A stretch of DNA of 64,000 nt from assembly GCA_963920575.1 (NCBI GenBank), contig OY986964.1, forward strand, positions 12,274,663 to 12,338,662. Direction: 5' to 3'. This DNA is from Narthecium ossifragum. Lineage: Eukaryota > Streptophyta > Magnoliopsida > Dioscoreales > Nartheciaceae. The notes below the pieces were generated by a model. It did no database searches. It saw nothing but the letters and a program-made list of their open reading frames with translations, and was not told the origin of the DNA. The translations under genes and the position numbers were made by a program. Shown one piece after another: positions 44,518 to 56,101 of the stretch (its first letter is position 1; each line of letters begins with the position of its first letter).

Positions 44518-45686
44518 ATATAGCTCCCATTCTGACACCTGCCAAGGGATGTTCGTGGCTCACCTTGGAAGAGATGTATTATTCCGGCTTGGATGATGAT
44601 GATACACTTTCCGACTTCGAGCCCAATTATGATAGCTATGGGAGGCCCTATATCAGCAAAAGGCAAAGGAAAAGACAAGCTTTCGATCAAAAGATTAAAG
44701 CATCTAGATGTGCTCCCCCGGGACCTCCACTTCCTGAAAACTCGCAGCCACGGTCCAGGCAGCGCAGATCTCCAAAATACAAGATTCTGAGGAAAGTGAT
44801 GGACCGCGAAGAAATCATGGAGTTCATCCACCAAGTTTCCGCAGATCTTCAAACTAGAAAGCCACGTGTGCCACAAAATGACACCCCTTGGGATGATGAC
44901 AACTATCCTTGCTTCACCAAAGGAGTCTTTGGAGATGACAACGAATCCCTCTTCTTCCCAGAAGAAGAGACAGCGGAAGTCCATGAAATCATCACCCGCT
45001 CCGGGCTTCGACTTCCAGATTCCCAACCTTCACAGCCAAGAGGAAGGGACCAAGAACCACACCAAACAATGCAAAATAATGTAAACTCACATGAGTCCAT
45101 CAAGTACAATGTAATTTCTCATCTAAAGAAAGTACCAGCGTTGCTTAGCGTGTACGATGCCCTGTGTCTCTCGCTTGATCTTCGCAAATCTCTTATAACT
45201 GCACTAACCTTTCCTGACGACTACCGGGCAGATGTCCTCCAAACTGGCGCCCCAGTAGTCGAAAGCTTAAATATAGAATTTTTTGATAACGACTTATTGC
45301 TCGGTACAAAACCACACAATAGGCCGTTATTAATGACTGTCGATATAGACGATGTACCCACATCACGAGTAATGTTAGATTGCAGCTCAGCTATTAATCT
45401 TTTGCCGCTTAAAACACTTCATGACTTGGGGAACGATATCGATGACTTAACGTCAAGTAACATAGTAGTCCAAGGCTTTAATCAAGCAGGACAACACGTG
45501 TTAGAATCCATACGTCTAACACTAAAATTTCAGGACTTGGCCACGAGTGTCGTCTTCTATGTTATCGACGCTCGAACTTCTTATAATACGATGCTATGAA
45601 GACCTTGGCTCCATGGGTATAAGGTCGTTCCTTCAACGCTATACCAATGTTTCAAATACCAAACTTCAGAAGGTGATGTTAAAAGG
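44518..45686 (+). pseudogene. Tat gag C-terminus and aspartic protease
   Basis: After LTR-5 the frame resumes (MYYSGLDDDDTLSDFEPNYD) and runs to a TGA at 45597. The protease region is 45330-45640: TVDIDDVPTSRVMLDCSSAINLLPLKTL holds the catalytic Asp, with D-C-S-S where gypsy elements usually have D-G/S-G-S/A. VIDARTSYNTML is followed by the stop exactly where Gly of the G-R-P-W motif is expected, and RPWLH continues after it. The protease would release the mature element proteins. Confidence 0.85.
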
Positions 45687-48353
45687 GTGTTCGCAGACAC
45701 AAAGTCGTTTACCCCAGAAGAAGCATTCTTCGTAGATGCCAAGTTCTACCTAGAACCGCCACTGAAGCCGAAGAAGCCAGACCCCACACCTCCAGCAGAC
45801 ATGGGCTTCACGGAAAAATTCACCGTAGAAGTTCAGCAAGGGAAGAAACTTCCACAAAAAAAGAAAGCATACCGTTATGTTCCAAGTAGCCAGAGGAAGC
45901 CTGGAGACCCCATATTCACAACAGTTGAAGAAAAACTCTCTAAATCCTTTCTTCATGACTTTCCGGTACCTCTCCCTAAACTTCACCCTTCTTACGTCAA
46001 GTCTCTGTCAACTAAAAACAAAGTTCAGGCGAATGAAGGATCAAGCAGCAATGAAGAAACGATGAAGTGTGCGCATCCCATCAATTTCGTTCAAGCTTCT
46101 CCGATCGCATTGGGTTCTGAGGCTGCAAGCGCGATTTTGCCTATACCCTTCTACGATCAAAAGCCGTTGTACATAATATCTCAAATGGGATATGACATCA
46201 ATTCTAGCGAAGGTTTGTGTGGAGGCCGAGGCAGGAAACAACCCTTTGAAGATCTCCTTACAGAAGCACAAAAGAAAGCCATTTACTACGGTGAGTATTT
46301 AGTCTTTGACAAAACAGGACTCTTATATCAAGTATGTGTCATTTCTGCTGAGTTCGTCGATCTTCAAGAAGCACCGCCACAGCTCGAAGACGGTGGTCAA
46401 GCAACCATTCACGAACTAGAAGAAATTAATCTAGGGGCAGAGGATGATCATCGTCCCACCTTCATTAGCTCACATATGACGTCGGACGAGAAGAACCAGT
46501 TTGTTCTTCGTGAAAACTGGGACGTTTTCGCTTGGAGCTATAAAAAAATGCCAGGCTTGGATGTCGCTGTGGCTGTCCATCATCTTTTCATAGCAGAAGA
46601 TGTCCGCCCTATCAAGCAATCTCAAAGGCGCTTTCGACCCGAGTTGATTCCAAAAATCATCGCCGAGGTCGACAAACTCATGAAGGCGGGCTTTATTCTA
46701 GAGGTCCAATATCCAAAATGGCTCGCGAATATTGTTCCTGTGAAAAAGAAGAATAGCCAACTTAGACTCTGTATAGATTTCAAAGATCTAAACAAAGCTT
46801 GCCCAGAAGATGATTTTCCACTGCCCATAACTGAACTCATAGTCGACGCCACTACCGGCCATGAGATTCTGTCCTTCATGGATGGGTTTTCGGGATACAA
46901 TCAGATAAAGATGGCTCCCGAAGATGAAGAGCTCACTGCTTTTCGCACACCGAAAGGCATTTTCTGCTACACACTAATGCCTTTTGGGTTAAAAAATGTC
47001 GGGGCCACTTACCAAAGAGCCATGACGGTCATCTTCATGATATTGTGAATTGCTATGTCGACGACTTGGTGGTGAAAACAAAACACAAACAAGAGCATTT
47101 CGAACATCTGACTAAAGTCTTTGAGAGGCTCAGATGCCACAACTTGAAGATGAACCCCATGAAATGTGCATTTGGGGTTACTTCCGGCAAACTCCTTGGG
47201 TTTCTGGTTCGTAAACGAGGAATTGAAGTCGATCCTGCCAAAGTTAAAGCGATTCTAGAGATGCCTCCGCCCCGAAATCTTCGCGAACTTAAGGGTCTTC
47301 AAGGTCGGCTTGCCTATATACGCAGATTCATCTCCAATCTGTCAGACCGTTGCCAACCATTTTCCCACCATATGAAGAAAGGGACACCCTTCGAATGGGA
47401 TAAAGCTTGCCAAAACACCTTTCAAAGTATAAAAGAATATTTCATCAACCCACCGGTTCTCGCCTCTCCCATCAAAGGAAAGCCCTTGATCCTCTATACG
47501 GCAACTTTGCCCGGGTCATTAGGAGCTTTACTTGCATAGCATGACGACGAAGGCAAGGAGAGAGCTCTCTACTACCTTAGTAGAACCTTAGTCGGAGCCG
47601 AGCATGGTTATTCAGAGATGGAGAAGGTGTGTCTATCCCTGGTGTTTGCCACCCAAAAGCTCCGGCACTACCTTTTAGAGCATCCAGTGCAGCTTGTCTC
47701 CAAAGCCGACCCCCTACTGTATATTTTAAAGAAGTTGGTCCTCTCCGGACGACTTGCAAAGTGGGCCATGTTATTATCACAGTTCGACATAACCTATGTT
47801 CATCAAAAAGCTGTTAAAGGACAAGCGCTGGCCGACTTCCTCGCCGCGTACCCAATACCGGATGACTCAGACATAGAAGACGACCTTCCAGATGAAGAAA
47901 TTTTTGTTGCTGACATTCAACCTCGTTGGGAGATGTATTTCGACGGAGCGTGTAGGCGCTCCGGTTCGGGGGCAGGGATAATCTTTGTCACCCCAACACA
48001 GGCCCTAATCCCATATTCCTTCGTCTTGACGACTGCTTCATCCAACAATATGGCAGAATACGAAGCCCCTGTCATTGGACTGGAGATTGAGTTGGAGATG
48101 GGTATGGATCCGCTCATTGCCTACGGGGATTCCTAATTAATTATAAATCAGCTCCTCAGCACCTATGCGATAAAAAAGGAGTTAATACCATATTTTCTTA
48201 GGGCAAAGCAACTTATTGATTGTTTTAAGGAGCTGAAAATCCAACATGTTCCGCGAGCCCAGAACCAAAAAGCGGATGTGCTAGCCGGTTTAGCTGCTGC
48301 CATGGTTCTCTCGCCCACAGAAACATTGGAAGTAAGAGTCGAGGAGAGTTGAT
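45687..48353 (+). pseudogene. Tat RT, RNase H and second (archaeal-type) RNase H
   Basis: RT (46500-47200): PKWLANIVPVKKKNSQLRLC, DFKDLNKACP, FMDGFSGYNQIKM, FGLKNVGATYQRAM, then after a one-base deletion near 47035 the catalytic YVDDLVVKT. RNase H follows (47290-47820): LQGRLAYIRRFISNLS, PFEWDKACQNTF, EKVCLSLVFATQKLRHYL. The second RNase H (47925-48330) begins WEMYFDGACRRSGSGAGII and has NNMAEYEAPVIGLEIEL, a GDS motif and NQKADVLAGLA. TAG at 47537 and TAA at 48134 each replace a Gln codon (C-to-T). The dual RNase H is diagnostic of the Tat group. Confidence 0.92.
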
Positions 48354-48699
48354 TCATCGAATATTGGCATATAGGAACAGTCTCTAAAAGCTCTGCTCCT
48401 ATCTACCTTGAGCTTAACAGGAAAGGTGTGTATACACACCCACATGTCCTTGAACTCATCCAAATTCCTGAATCAACAAAAATCCTCTAAGAACTGTTGA
48501 GCTATTTACAGTCGCATTGCAACATATATCAGCTAGGTAGATCATTTGATTTATCTCGCACACATCGGGAGTAAACTGGATGCTGCCATCAAACGGGTAG
48601 CATGAAATATTCAAGGAAAGAAATTTCATAAACGAATCACATGATTTTCAAAAAAAAAAAAGGAAAATCAATCAAGAAGAGCTAAACACACTAAGAAGT
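48354..48699 (+). other. Region where integrase is expected but not found
   Basis: A short frame (FIEYWHIGTV, then YTHPHVLELIQIPES) follows the second RNase H and closes within about 45 codons. There is no HHCC zinc region or D,D-35-E core before the antisense gene begins at 48700. Confidence 0.75.
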
Positions 48700-51600
48700 T
48701 CAAGATCTCCACGGGCGCAGAGACTCGTAGGTCCTAACAAGCTCAACACGAACTCCCTGTGCTTTACCAGGCCCTCGGAGAGCCTCCAAAGAAGCCAACG
48801 TTTCTTTATGCTTGTGCTCCAAAGCATCTAGCGTGGATATAGAAGCAACCACCTTTTCCTTTAAAGCGATGTCTTCCTCTACCATGGTCTTCTTCTCTAC
48901 TTCCAAACGGGCTTTGAGAGCAACGACTTCAGCTTCTTGGAGTTGCTACCGCTCAAGATGACACCGGTGACACTCTACAGCAGTGCCCTTCTCAGATTTT
49001 GCTGCTTCAACCTCGGCAGAATACGCCGATATATCAGCTACAAGTTGGCGCAATGTTGCCTCTTCCCAGCAGAATTCCGCATCATATGAGGATACCTGCA
49101 TCAAAAGTAATTCCAGAATACTCCTCAAAGAAGATAAACCAAACTCTCGGCTAGGCAATGCCCGAAGCAATTTCTTGATCCGTTCCTCCAGCTCTGAGAA
49201 ATCCTGAGGGACAGTCAAATCAGGTAGAAGATTTGTCACCAAATTCCTCTCAAGGTCCCTATAAAGGCCAACGACTTGTTCATCCAAAACAGCAGACTTG
49301 GAAAGAGCCCCGGCCTGTTCATTCAAAACAACAGACCCAGAGGGAGCCACAGATATAGAGGAAGTATCGGGCGCTACATCGTCCGAGTTAATTCCGTCCT
49401 CCCCGAGAACCACAGTGCGGACAGAATCCCCATAAGGTGCTGTATGAGATGTGCTAGGCGCCGAGGACACCGCCACGCCATTAATAGGAGTTGAAGCTTC
49501 TCCGACAATATCGCCTTCGCGATCAGGCGCGACAATAGTTGGAGCAGTCGTCTCTTCAACCTCAACGACGACGCCTTCTGCTCGATCAGTCATCTCACCA
49601 TCACTAATGGCCTTTCTGCTGGGATCTCCATCTTCATTATAAAATTGAAGTGATCTCGCAACAGCTTTGGTCGCAGAAGGAAGAATGTCTGAAAGAGCGC
49701 CTATCACGTCCGGTGAAGCAAGACTCGCTGAGATCTCCGGGCTAGCATCTTGAGCAGCACCAACTTTGCGTCGCTTCCTTTTGGAAATTTTGATATCCTC
49801 TTTAACGGCAGCCAGAAGTGCTTCCACCATTTTTGATCATGAGCAGGACCGCCCCTTGCAGGTGAAACCTTTCGCTTCAAGGGACGAGGACGCTTAACCT
49901 TCTTGTGAGAAAGCCCACCGGCAGCAACACCCTGAAATAAAAATAATGATAAAGAGGTTATGGTTTGAAATCAAACATACCAAATTAAAAAAAAAAGATG
50001 CAAAAGACAAGATGAGCAAGAAGACTAAATCATGAAAGAGAAGGGGTGGAGAAAAGAGGGCAGCAAGCAGTCAAAAGTTCTTCATGCCGCCATACTCTCT
50101 CTTCTCCTCTGTCTTCTTCTTTCTCTTGTGTCTTCTTCCTTCTATCATATTGTTTTTAATGGCAATAACAAAAGCCACCGAGACCTATTATCTCGCAGCT
50201 ATGCAAAGTCAACACCAAGATTGGGTGACCATGACCAATACCACTGAGAAGAATGAAATAAAAGAGGGAGGAATTAAAAGATCTAAAATTCATACCTCTT
50301 GAACAGTTGCCAGCTTCGTCTCGGTCAGCTTCTTCTGATCAAGAAAAATTTCCCAACCTTGCCTTAAATCCGTCCCAAAAGCACTCCGAAAGGCCTTCTT
50401 TGCCTTCTCAAAACGCCAATTTTGGCCGATGACTCTTCGGAGTTCGCCACGTGCACGGATTCCCCATAGTCAGGAAAAAGGGTACTTCGATATGAAAGGG
50501 CCCTCCTTTCCTCAAAAGACAACCGACTTTGAGGACACCCACTGCGCAGGCTTATCACGGTCTCGGTGAAAAAATTATGTGTTTGATTCACCCACCACTT
50601 CGTCCAGGAATAAGAAACTTTTCCGACCCGATTGTCGGGAGGAATCATAAATTTCTTCCTGGCATCTATCCGTACCAAATGATCCCAGTGTGCAAGCAAG
50701 ACCCCGGGACGGTTCTCCTCTAAAGGATACCGCAAGCCAACTTTCAGAGTACCCTGATCAAGTCCAAACTGACATGCAACGCGGTGAGGATTATAAGGCT
50801 CGACATACATCATCGAGTCCACCGAAACCAATCTCAGAGGGAGTATGCCTCGACGTATAGCGATAACAAAGTGCTCCGCCAGGCGACAATTAGAATCCTT
50901 CGCCACGTACCATTTTGTGTCCTTTACAACCCATAAAAATGCAGACGGACGGAGATAAAAGTTATCCCAAACATCGAACCAAACTCTAGCTTCCGCAGCG
51001 GAAAACTTCGAATGGATGCGAAACATCAAAGATCCCAAATCTAGCATGCTATTCTCCCCGCACTCGGCAATCGGAAGCTCCCACAGTGGGCTAATATTCT
51101 CCCGATAAGCCCCTTGTATGTAGCGGAAAGCCCAACCCATTAGCAAATGCATGGCCCAGCCTTTACTTGCAAAACCCGGTCCTGCTGGGTGTGAACTTAT
51201 TATCCTCATACCTCTATACAAGGAACACAGTACCGCTGGAGCCAATGAATATGATCTCCCCAAAGCCATGAAGCTCGTTAGTATGAAGACGCCTGGACGG
51301 ATACAATGTTCTGGCCCTGGAATGGCAAAACGACATAACCAAATCGAAAGAAAAGCCGCCGTGAAAACTTGGTCACCAAGAACCGCGCGCGGATCAGAAG
51401 CCTGGTTCTTGCAAAAATACTGCATCCAGTGTTTAAAAGAAACTTTATTGCTATCTCTGGCTAATCCCTTCCATATTTGCAAAAGTTGATATGCCACAGG
51501 AGGATAAAGATGAACATTCATATTACCCTTCGCATTCGTCAAGGCACTATTCTCATCAGGCAGGTACTCCATGTACATGTCCCCAGTGATAAAAAAAACC

Positions 51601-52105
51601 GCCAAGATGAAAAACATCTAGAAAGGTCACTGTCATCTCCCCATGTAGAAACATAAAAGTGTTAGTCTGCGGGTTCCATCTCTCCATCAAGTTGCAAAAG
51701 AGCTGTTCACTTATATAGTAACGGCCGAGTGAACAATATACTGGGGCCATATATTCTGAACTTCCGAAAGTTCGAAGATTTCATCTCTAAGATATCCTAG
51801 CCCCACTTCACATATGTGGCAGAAGGTCCATAAAACTCATGAATGTAGTTGGTCCAATCCATCTCCTCAGAAATCAAACGACCGACAAGACAAGGGAGCG
51901 GCACAGATGTTGGGCCATTCGCGAATGGGGAAAGCAGCACGGCGTCAAAAGAAGGTTGCGCGCTACCTCGGAAGCTGTTCTTCTGATCAATCTTCCCTTC
52001 GGCAATCCTACAAGTTACGCTATAAGAGGCCTCGTCCTCGTCTTTGATAACGATCGAATATCTTCGACCGAGCCGCCAACTGTGCCACAGGAGTGCGCGC
52101 CTCAA
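48700..52105 (-). pseudogene. Antisense gene with plant mobile domain (PMD) in Tat element
   Basis: On the strand opposite to pol, exon-like blocks run 52105 to 50297 and 49932 to 48700, separated by an AT-rich intron with a donor (CAAGAG|GTATGAAT, 50296) and acceptor (TTTATTTCAG|G, 49933). The first block contains the PMD core: YCSLGRYYISEQLFCNLMER, WNPQTNTFMFLHGEMTVTFL, DVFHLGG, FKHWMQYFCK, TAAFLSIWLCRF. This matches the W-x-P-x-T-N-T-F and G-E-M-T-[IV]-T-x-x-D-V pattern of aminotransferase-like PMD proteins. The second block is a K/R-rich segment (SKRKRRKVG), a disordered S/T/A region and a C-terminal coiled coil (48906-48720). Stops near 51797 and 48946, and frame changes, show decay. Known Grande/Ogre-like elements carry such antisense ORFs; function unknown. 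Confidence 0.8.
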
Positions 52106-53532
52106 TATCTTTAAAGGAAGATGAACTCACCATCCTGCTATAACAAAAAAAGAATTAGTGCATATGAAAAAAAGAGAAACATGCAATGCGCAGAGCAAAA
52201 GAAAAAAAAGAAAGAGAGAGCTATGTGCAGAGCAAGGAAGAAAGAAGGGAAGGGGAGCGATGGGTTCTCGTATCTGCATTGAAGGAGAAGAAGAAAATGA
52301 AAGAAGAAAGGAGGAACATCACTCAAGCCACAATATGCCTCCATCGGAGGTCTTCAAACGAACCTTGCAGAAGATCCCGACGTGAGCTCTCCAAATCTCC
52401 GGGACGGTGCACGGCTTCAGTAGCTCCGGATGGTGTATGTTTCCTCAGACCTCTAGTAGCATGTCCGCGTCGATGCTCCCCTCCGAGTTTCAGCAGTGCT
52501 TCGGCGTCTCCAAAGCCTCAGCCGCCCTCTATGACCATCGTTTCCCTCCTTGCAACCTGAGAAGCCCCTTGGAGAAGCAAAATGAACAGCGGAATTTTGA
52601 AGCAAACACGACGGAGTAGATAAGAAAGGAAGAGCACGGAAGAAAGAAAAAAAAAAAACAGAGCAAGATAAAAAAAAATAGAGGAAGCGGCAACCATGCA
52701 ACAGAGAGGAAGAAGAAGAGTAAAAGGAAAAGAGATACCTCGAAGGAGGAACCAAAATCCTCGCCGTCTCCCTCGGTGACTTCTTTCTTCTTCACCGACA
52801 AACCTCTTGTCGAAAAATGCAAAGGAGCGCCGGCCAAAGCAAAAGGATCTTCAGGGACTTCTCGTCGCCACCACAAACCCGTGACTGGCCTGATCCCCAT
52901 GACGTCGCCCAACGTTTCGACCTCCCTTGTGATTGCCGTTTCCCTCCTTGTCGCTCAAGAAGCTCCTGGAGAAGCAAAATGGTCAGCTAAGCCTTGAGGC
53001 AAATAAAAAAAAAGATATAGGAAGAAACAGAGGAATGGGTTCCAAAGCATTGGCTGGCAACTATGGCAACTTCCTCATGGGTTTATCAGCATGCTCTGTT
53101 CCAGGGAAGGAGAGCAATGGGTTCTCATGCTAAATTTCTCCCACCACTATTTGGAATGAAGGAAAAGAAGAAAATAAAAGAAGAAAATAAAAGAAGAAAA
53201 TAAAAGAAGAAAATAAAAGAAGAAAAGAAGGTAACAAGCAACCCAAAGAGCCTTACCTCTTCTTCACAACCAGCTTCCCTTGTCTTCACCGACGTCATTG
53301 GCCCTCGTGGTCGCCAAAACTCCCGTCAACAACACCTCGGGACCTTGATCTTAGACCCTGTTGCGTTGCTCTAGCAACTTTCTTCCTTCACCGCCTGAGA
53401 CCTCTCGGAGGAATAAAGCATCGGCCAACAATTAGACGCAAACAAGAAAAGCAGAAAGGAGCAGAGAAAAAAAAAGAAAAAGAAAAGAGAGTAACACAAA
53501 AAAAGGGGGAATCGGCCAGAGCCCATGAGATG
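52106..53532. other. Purine-rich 3' region of Tat element
   Basis: Plus-strand purine-rich (A/G) sequence alternates with short exon-like segments. Three roughly similar segments (about 52330-52660, 52770-53030 and 53260-53450) share words such as TTTCCCTCCTTG, GAGAAGCAAAATG and GAAGCAAA. An AAAATAAAAGAAG microsatellite lies at 53162-53229. It may contain 5' exons or the promoter of the antisense gene. No domain is recognised. Confidence 0.5.
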
Positions 53533-53638
53533 GGACTTAGTTTGCTAATAAAACAACACAAAGTGTTTTTGGGGCAAAAGCCCCAGGACTTAGTTTGCTA
53601 ATAAAACAACACAAAGTGTTTTTGGGGCAAAAGCCCCA
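53533..53638. repeat. Two 53-bp direct repeats
   Basis: A 53-bp unit starting GGACTTAGTTTGC and ending GGGGCAAAAGCCCCA (a small hairpin) is repeated exactly at 53533 and 53586. Confidence 0.97.
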
Positions 53639-53748
53639 TCCACCTGGCAAAAACCCTATGTTATCGTAGTCCTGCGAAATACTGGAACTATGAAATGAAG
53701 AGCGACGCCGCTGGAGCACGTTGCCTGGAGAGGGGGGCGCCGCGCGCC

Positions 53749-53948
53749 NNNNNNNNNNNNNNNNNNNNNNNNNNNNNNNNNNNNNNNNNNNNNNNNNNNN
53801 NNNNNNNNNNNNNNNNNNNNNNNNNNNNNNNNNNNNNNNNNNNNNNNNNNNNNNNNNNNNNNNNNNNNNNNNNNNNNNNNNNNNNNNNNNNNNNNNNNNN
53901 NNNNNNNNNNNNNNNNNNNNNNNNNNNNNNNNNNNNNNNNNNNNNNNN
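53749..53948. other. Assembly gap, 200 N
   Basis: Exactly 200 N next to the minisatellite, so the assembly probably broke on repeats. True length unknown. Confidence 0.99.
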
Positions 53949-54067
53949 GGTCCATCTTAAGGACAAAATTGAAAAAAATGCAAAAAAAAAGAAATTTGGA
54001 AAATGTAAAATTGAATCTGGTTAACCCCGTCGGGCAAAGCCACACAACTGCCTCTTCTAACTTTATT

Positions 54068-54990
54068 CTCATTAAACTGAGTTTTCTCTCACTGGATTGA
54101 GTTTTCTCTCAATTGAATGAGTTTTCGAATTTTCTCTCAATGGACTGAGTTTTCTCTCAATGGAATGAGTTTTCTCTCACTGGACTGAGTTTTCTCTCAC
54201 TGGACTGAATTTTCTCTCAATGGATTGAGTTTTCTCTCACTATACTGGGTTTTCTCTCAACGGACTGAGTTTTCTCTCAATGGATTGATTTTTCATTTTC
54301 TCTCATTGAACTGAGTTTTATCTCACTGGATTGAATTTTCTCTCAATTGACTGAGTTTTCTCTCAATGGATTGATTTTTCATTTTCTCTCATTGAACTGA
54401 GCTTTCTCTCATTGGATTGAGTTTTCTCTCAATTGACTGAGTTTTCAAACTTTCTCTCACTGGACTGCGTTTTCTCTCAAATGGACTGAGTTTTCTCTTA
54501 ATGGACTGAGTTTTCTCTCAATGGATTGAGTTTTCAATGGACTGAGTTTTCTCTCAATGGATTGAGTTTTCTCTCACTGGACTGAATTTCTCCCAATGGA
54601 CTGAGTTTTCTCTCAATGGATTGAGTTTTCTCTCACTATACTAGGTTTTCTCTCACCAGACTGAGTTTTTACTCAATGGATTGATTTTTTGTTTTCTCTC
54701 ACTGAACTAAGTTTTCTCTCACTGGATTGAGTTTTCTCTCACTGGACTGAGTTTTCTCTCACTGGATTGATTTTTCGTTTTCTCTCATTGAACTGAGCTT
54801 TCTCTCACTGATTTGAGTTTTCTCTCAGTGGACTGAGTTTTCTCTCAATAGATTGAGTTTTCTATCAATAGACTGATTTTTCATTTTCTCTCAATGAACT
54901 GAGTTTTCTCTCTTAATTTGGTTTCAGTTTTCTCTCACTGGATTGAGTTTTCTCTCAATCGACTGAGTTTTCTCTCAATCGACACGTGGA
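54068..54990 (+). repeat. ~20-bp minisatellite in Tat 3' region, about 45 copies
   Basis: The unit is close to TGAGTTTTCTCTCAATGGAC, with CACTGG/CAATGG/CATTGA variants and occasional insertions such as TTTTTCATTTTC. It fills about 920 bp between the N gap and the 3' UTR. Higher-order units are visible: blocks carrying the extra TTTTTCATTTTC recur around 54290, 54375, 54690, 54770 and 54875. Confidence 0.97.
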
Positions 54991-56090
54991 CTCTTTTAAC
55001 CGCACGACACGATGACCAACTCCTCTGCCGCCACTGACCCACTTTATTTGTTGCACACACACTCTCTCTCCCTCTCCCTCTGCATTGCATTTATTTGCTA
55101 TATCATCTTAGTTAATGGCTGGCCCCACTTGCATTTAATGTCTTCTTGCATTTATTGGTGTTTTAGCAAATTATCCCTTCATTAAATGCAAGAACTTAAC
55201 TAACCCATAAATGGATTCATTAATGCATTCATTACATGTGGAATAACTAATATCGTGGAACAACTTAACTAACCTATAAATGGAGTTTTTGGCTTAAAAC
55301 TTATGAACCGATTTTTTAAGCAATAAAGATTGGATAATATGGTGTTTTAGCCAATTATCCCAAAAAAAAAAAGAAGAAGAGAAAAGGCCATCACCAGCAG
55401 TCCACGTTGCCGCCCAAGTTGACGTAGCCTTCGTCACCAAGGTCCGGGATCTTCTATATGCAGGATTATGCAAGAATCAAGAGTCATATATGAACTTTGA
55501 TTCAAAGTTCCAAAGTTACCAATTGACTAAGGGAGTAGCCAAGCTAGTTTTGAAGAAGGACCCATTTCATACCTCTGCAGGTCCCTATACCCGGATCTCA
55601 CTCAAGATATGATCATACCAAATCCTCTTTTGACATTATCCAACTTAAACTAAGACCTTATCTAAGGCATCAGACAGTTGGTTATCAAAGGATCCTGATC
55701 CTAGCGAGATTGAAAACAAGATCACCCATACACAGAGTGATCCATATTTTATTCAAACAAAATTTTGGAGAAAATGAATTATTTGTCTTCCACGAAGGCA
55801 TGCAAACCTGGCGGTTAAAATTGAATCGTCGGATCCGGCTACACATATGTGTCATGATGTACATATTCCGGCATGTATTAACCATCAGATGATTCAGGAC
55901 CATGTGACTTGATAAATTCATAAAACACCTCATATCAACCTCCATAACATGAGGTTTAATTCTTGGGTTGTATGCATAACGTCAATTTTTACATGCAGAC
56001 AAAAAATTACAACACCTATATCAACAAGACCAACTATAAATACTTCGAGGCCTGCATGTTCAAATCACATAAATTTCACATACAGGTCTC
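54991..56090 (+). other. 3' untranslated region of Tat element
   Basis: It lies between the minisatellite and the PPT. Small frames (for example 55685-55945 minus) lack any recognisable domain. Confidence 0.5.
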
Positions 56091-56101
56091 GAGGGGGCAT
56101 C
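56091..56101 (+). promoter_or_regulatory. Polypurine tract of Tat element
   Basis: GAGGGGGCATC immediately precedes the 3' LTR and would prime plus-strand synthesis. Confidence 0.85.

Noticed and set aside
52453..52912. Phe/Ser/Leu-rich minus-strand frames
   Set aside because: They are reverse readings of purine-rich tracts; no domain is seen.
53656..54072. Frames crossing the second N gap
   Set aside because: Mostly X residues; no evidence for a gene.
54068..54990. CRISPR or gene-coding repeat
   Set aside because: Head-to-tail 20-bp minisatellite without unique spacers, and without a long open frame.
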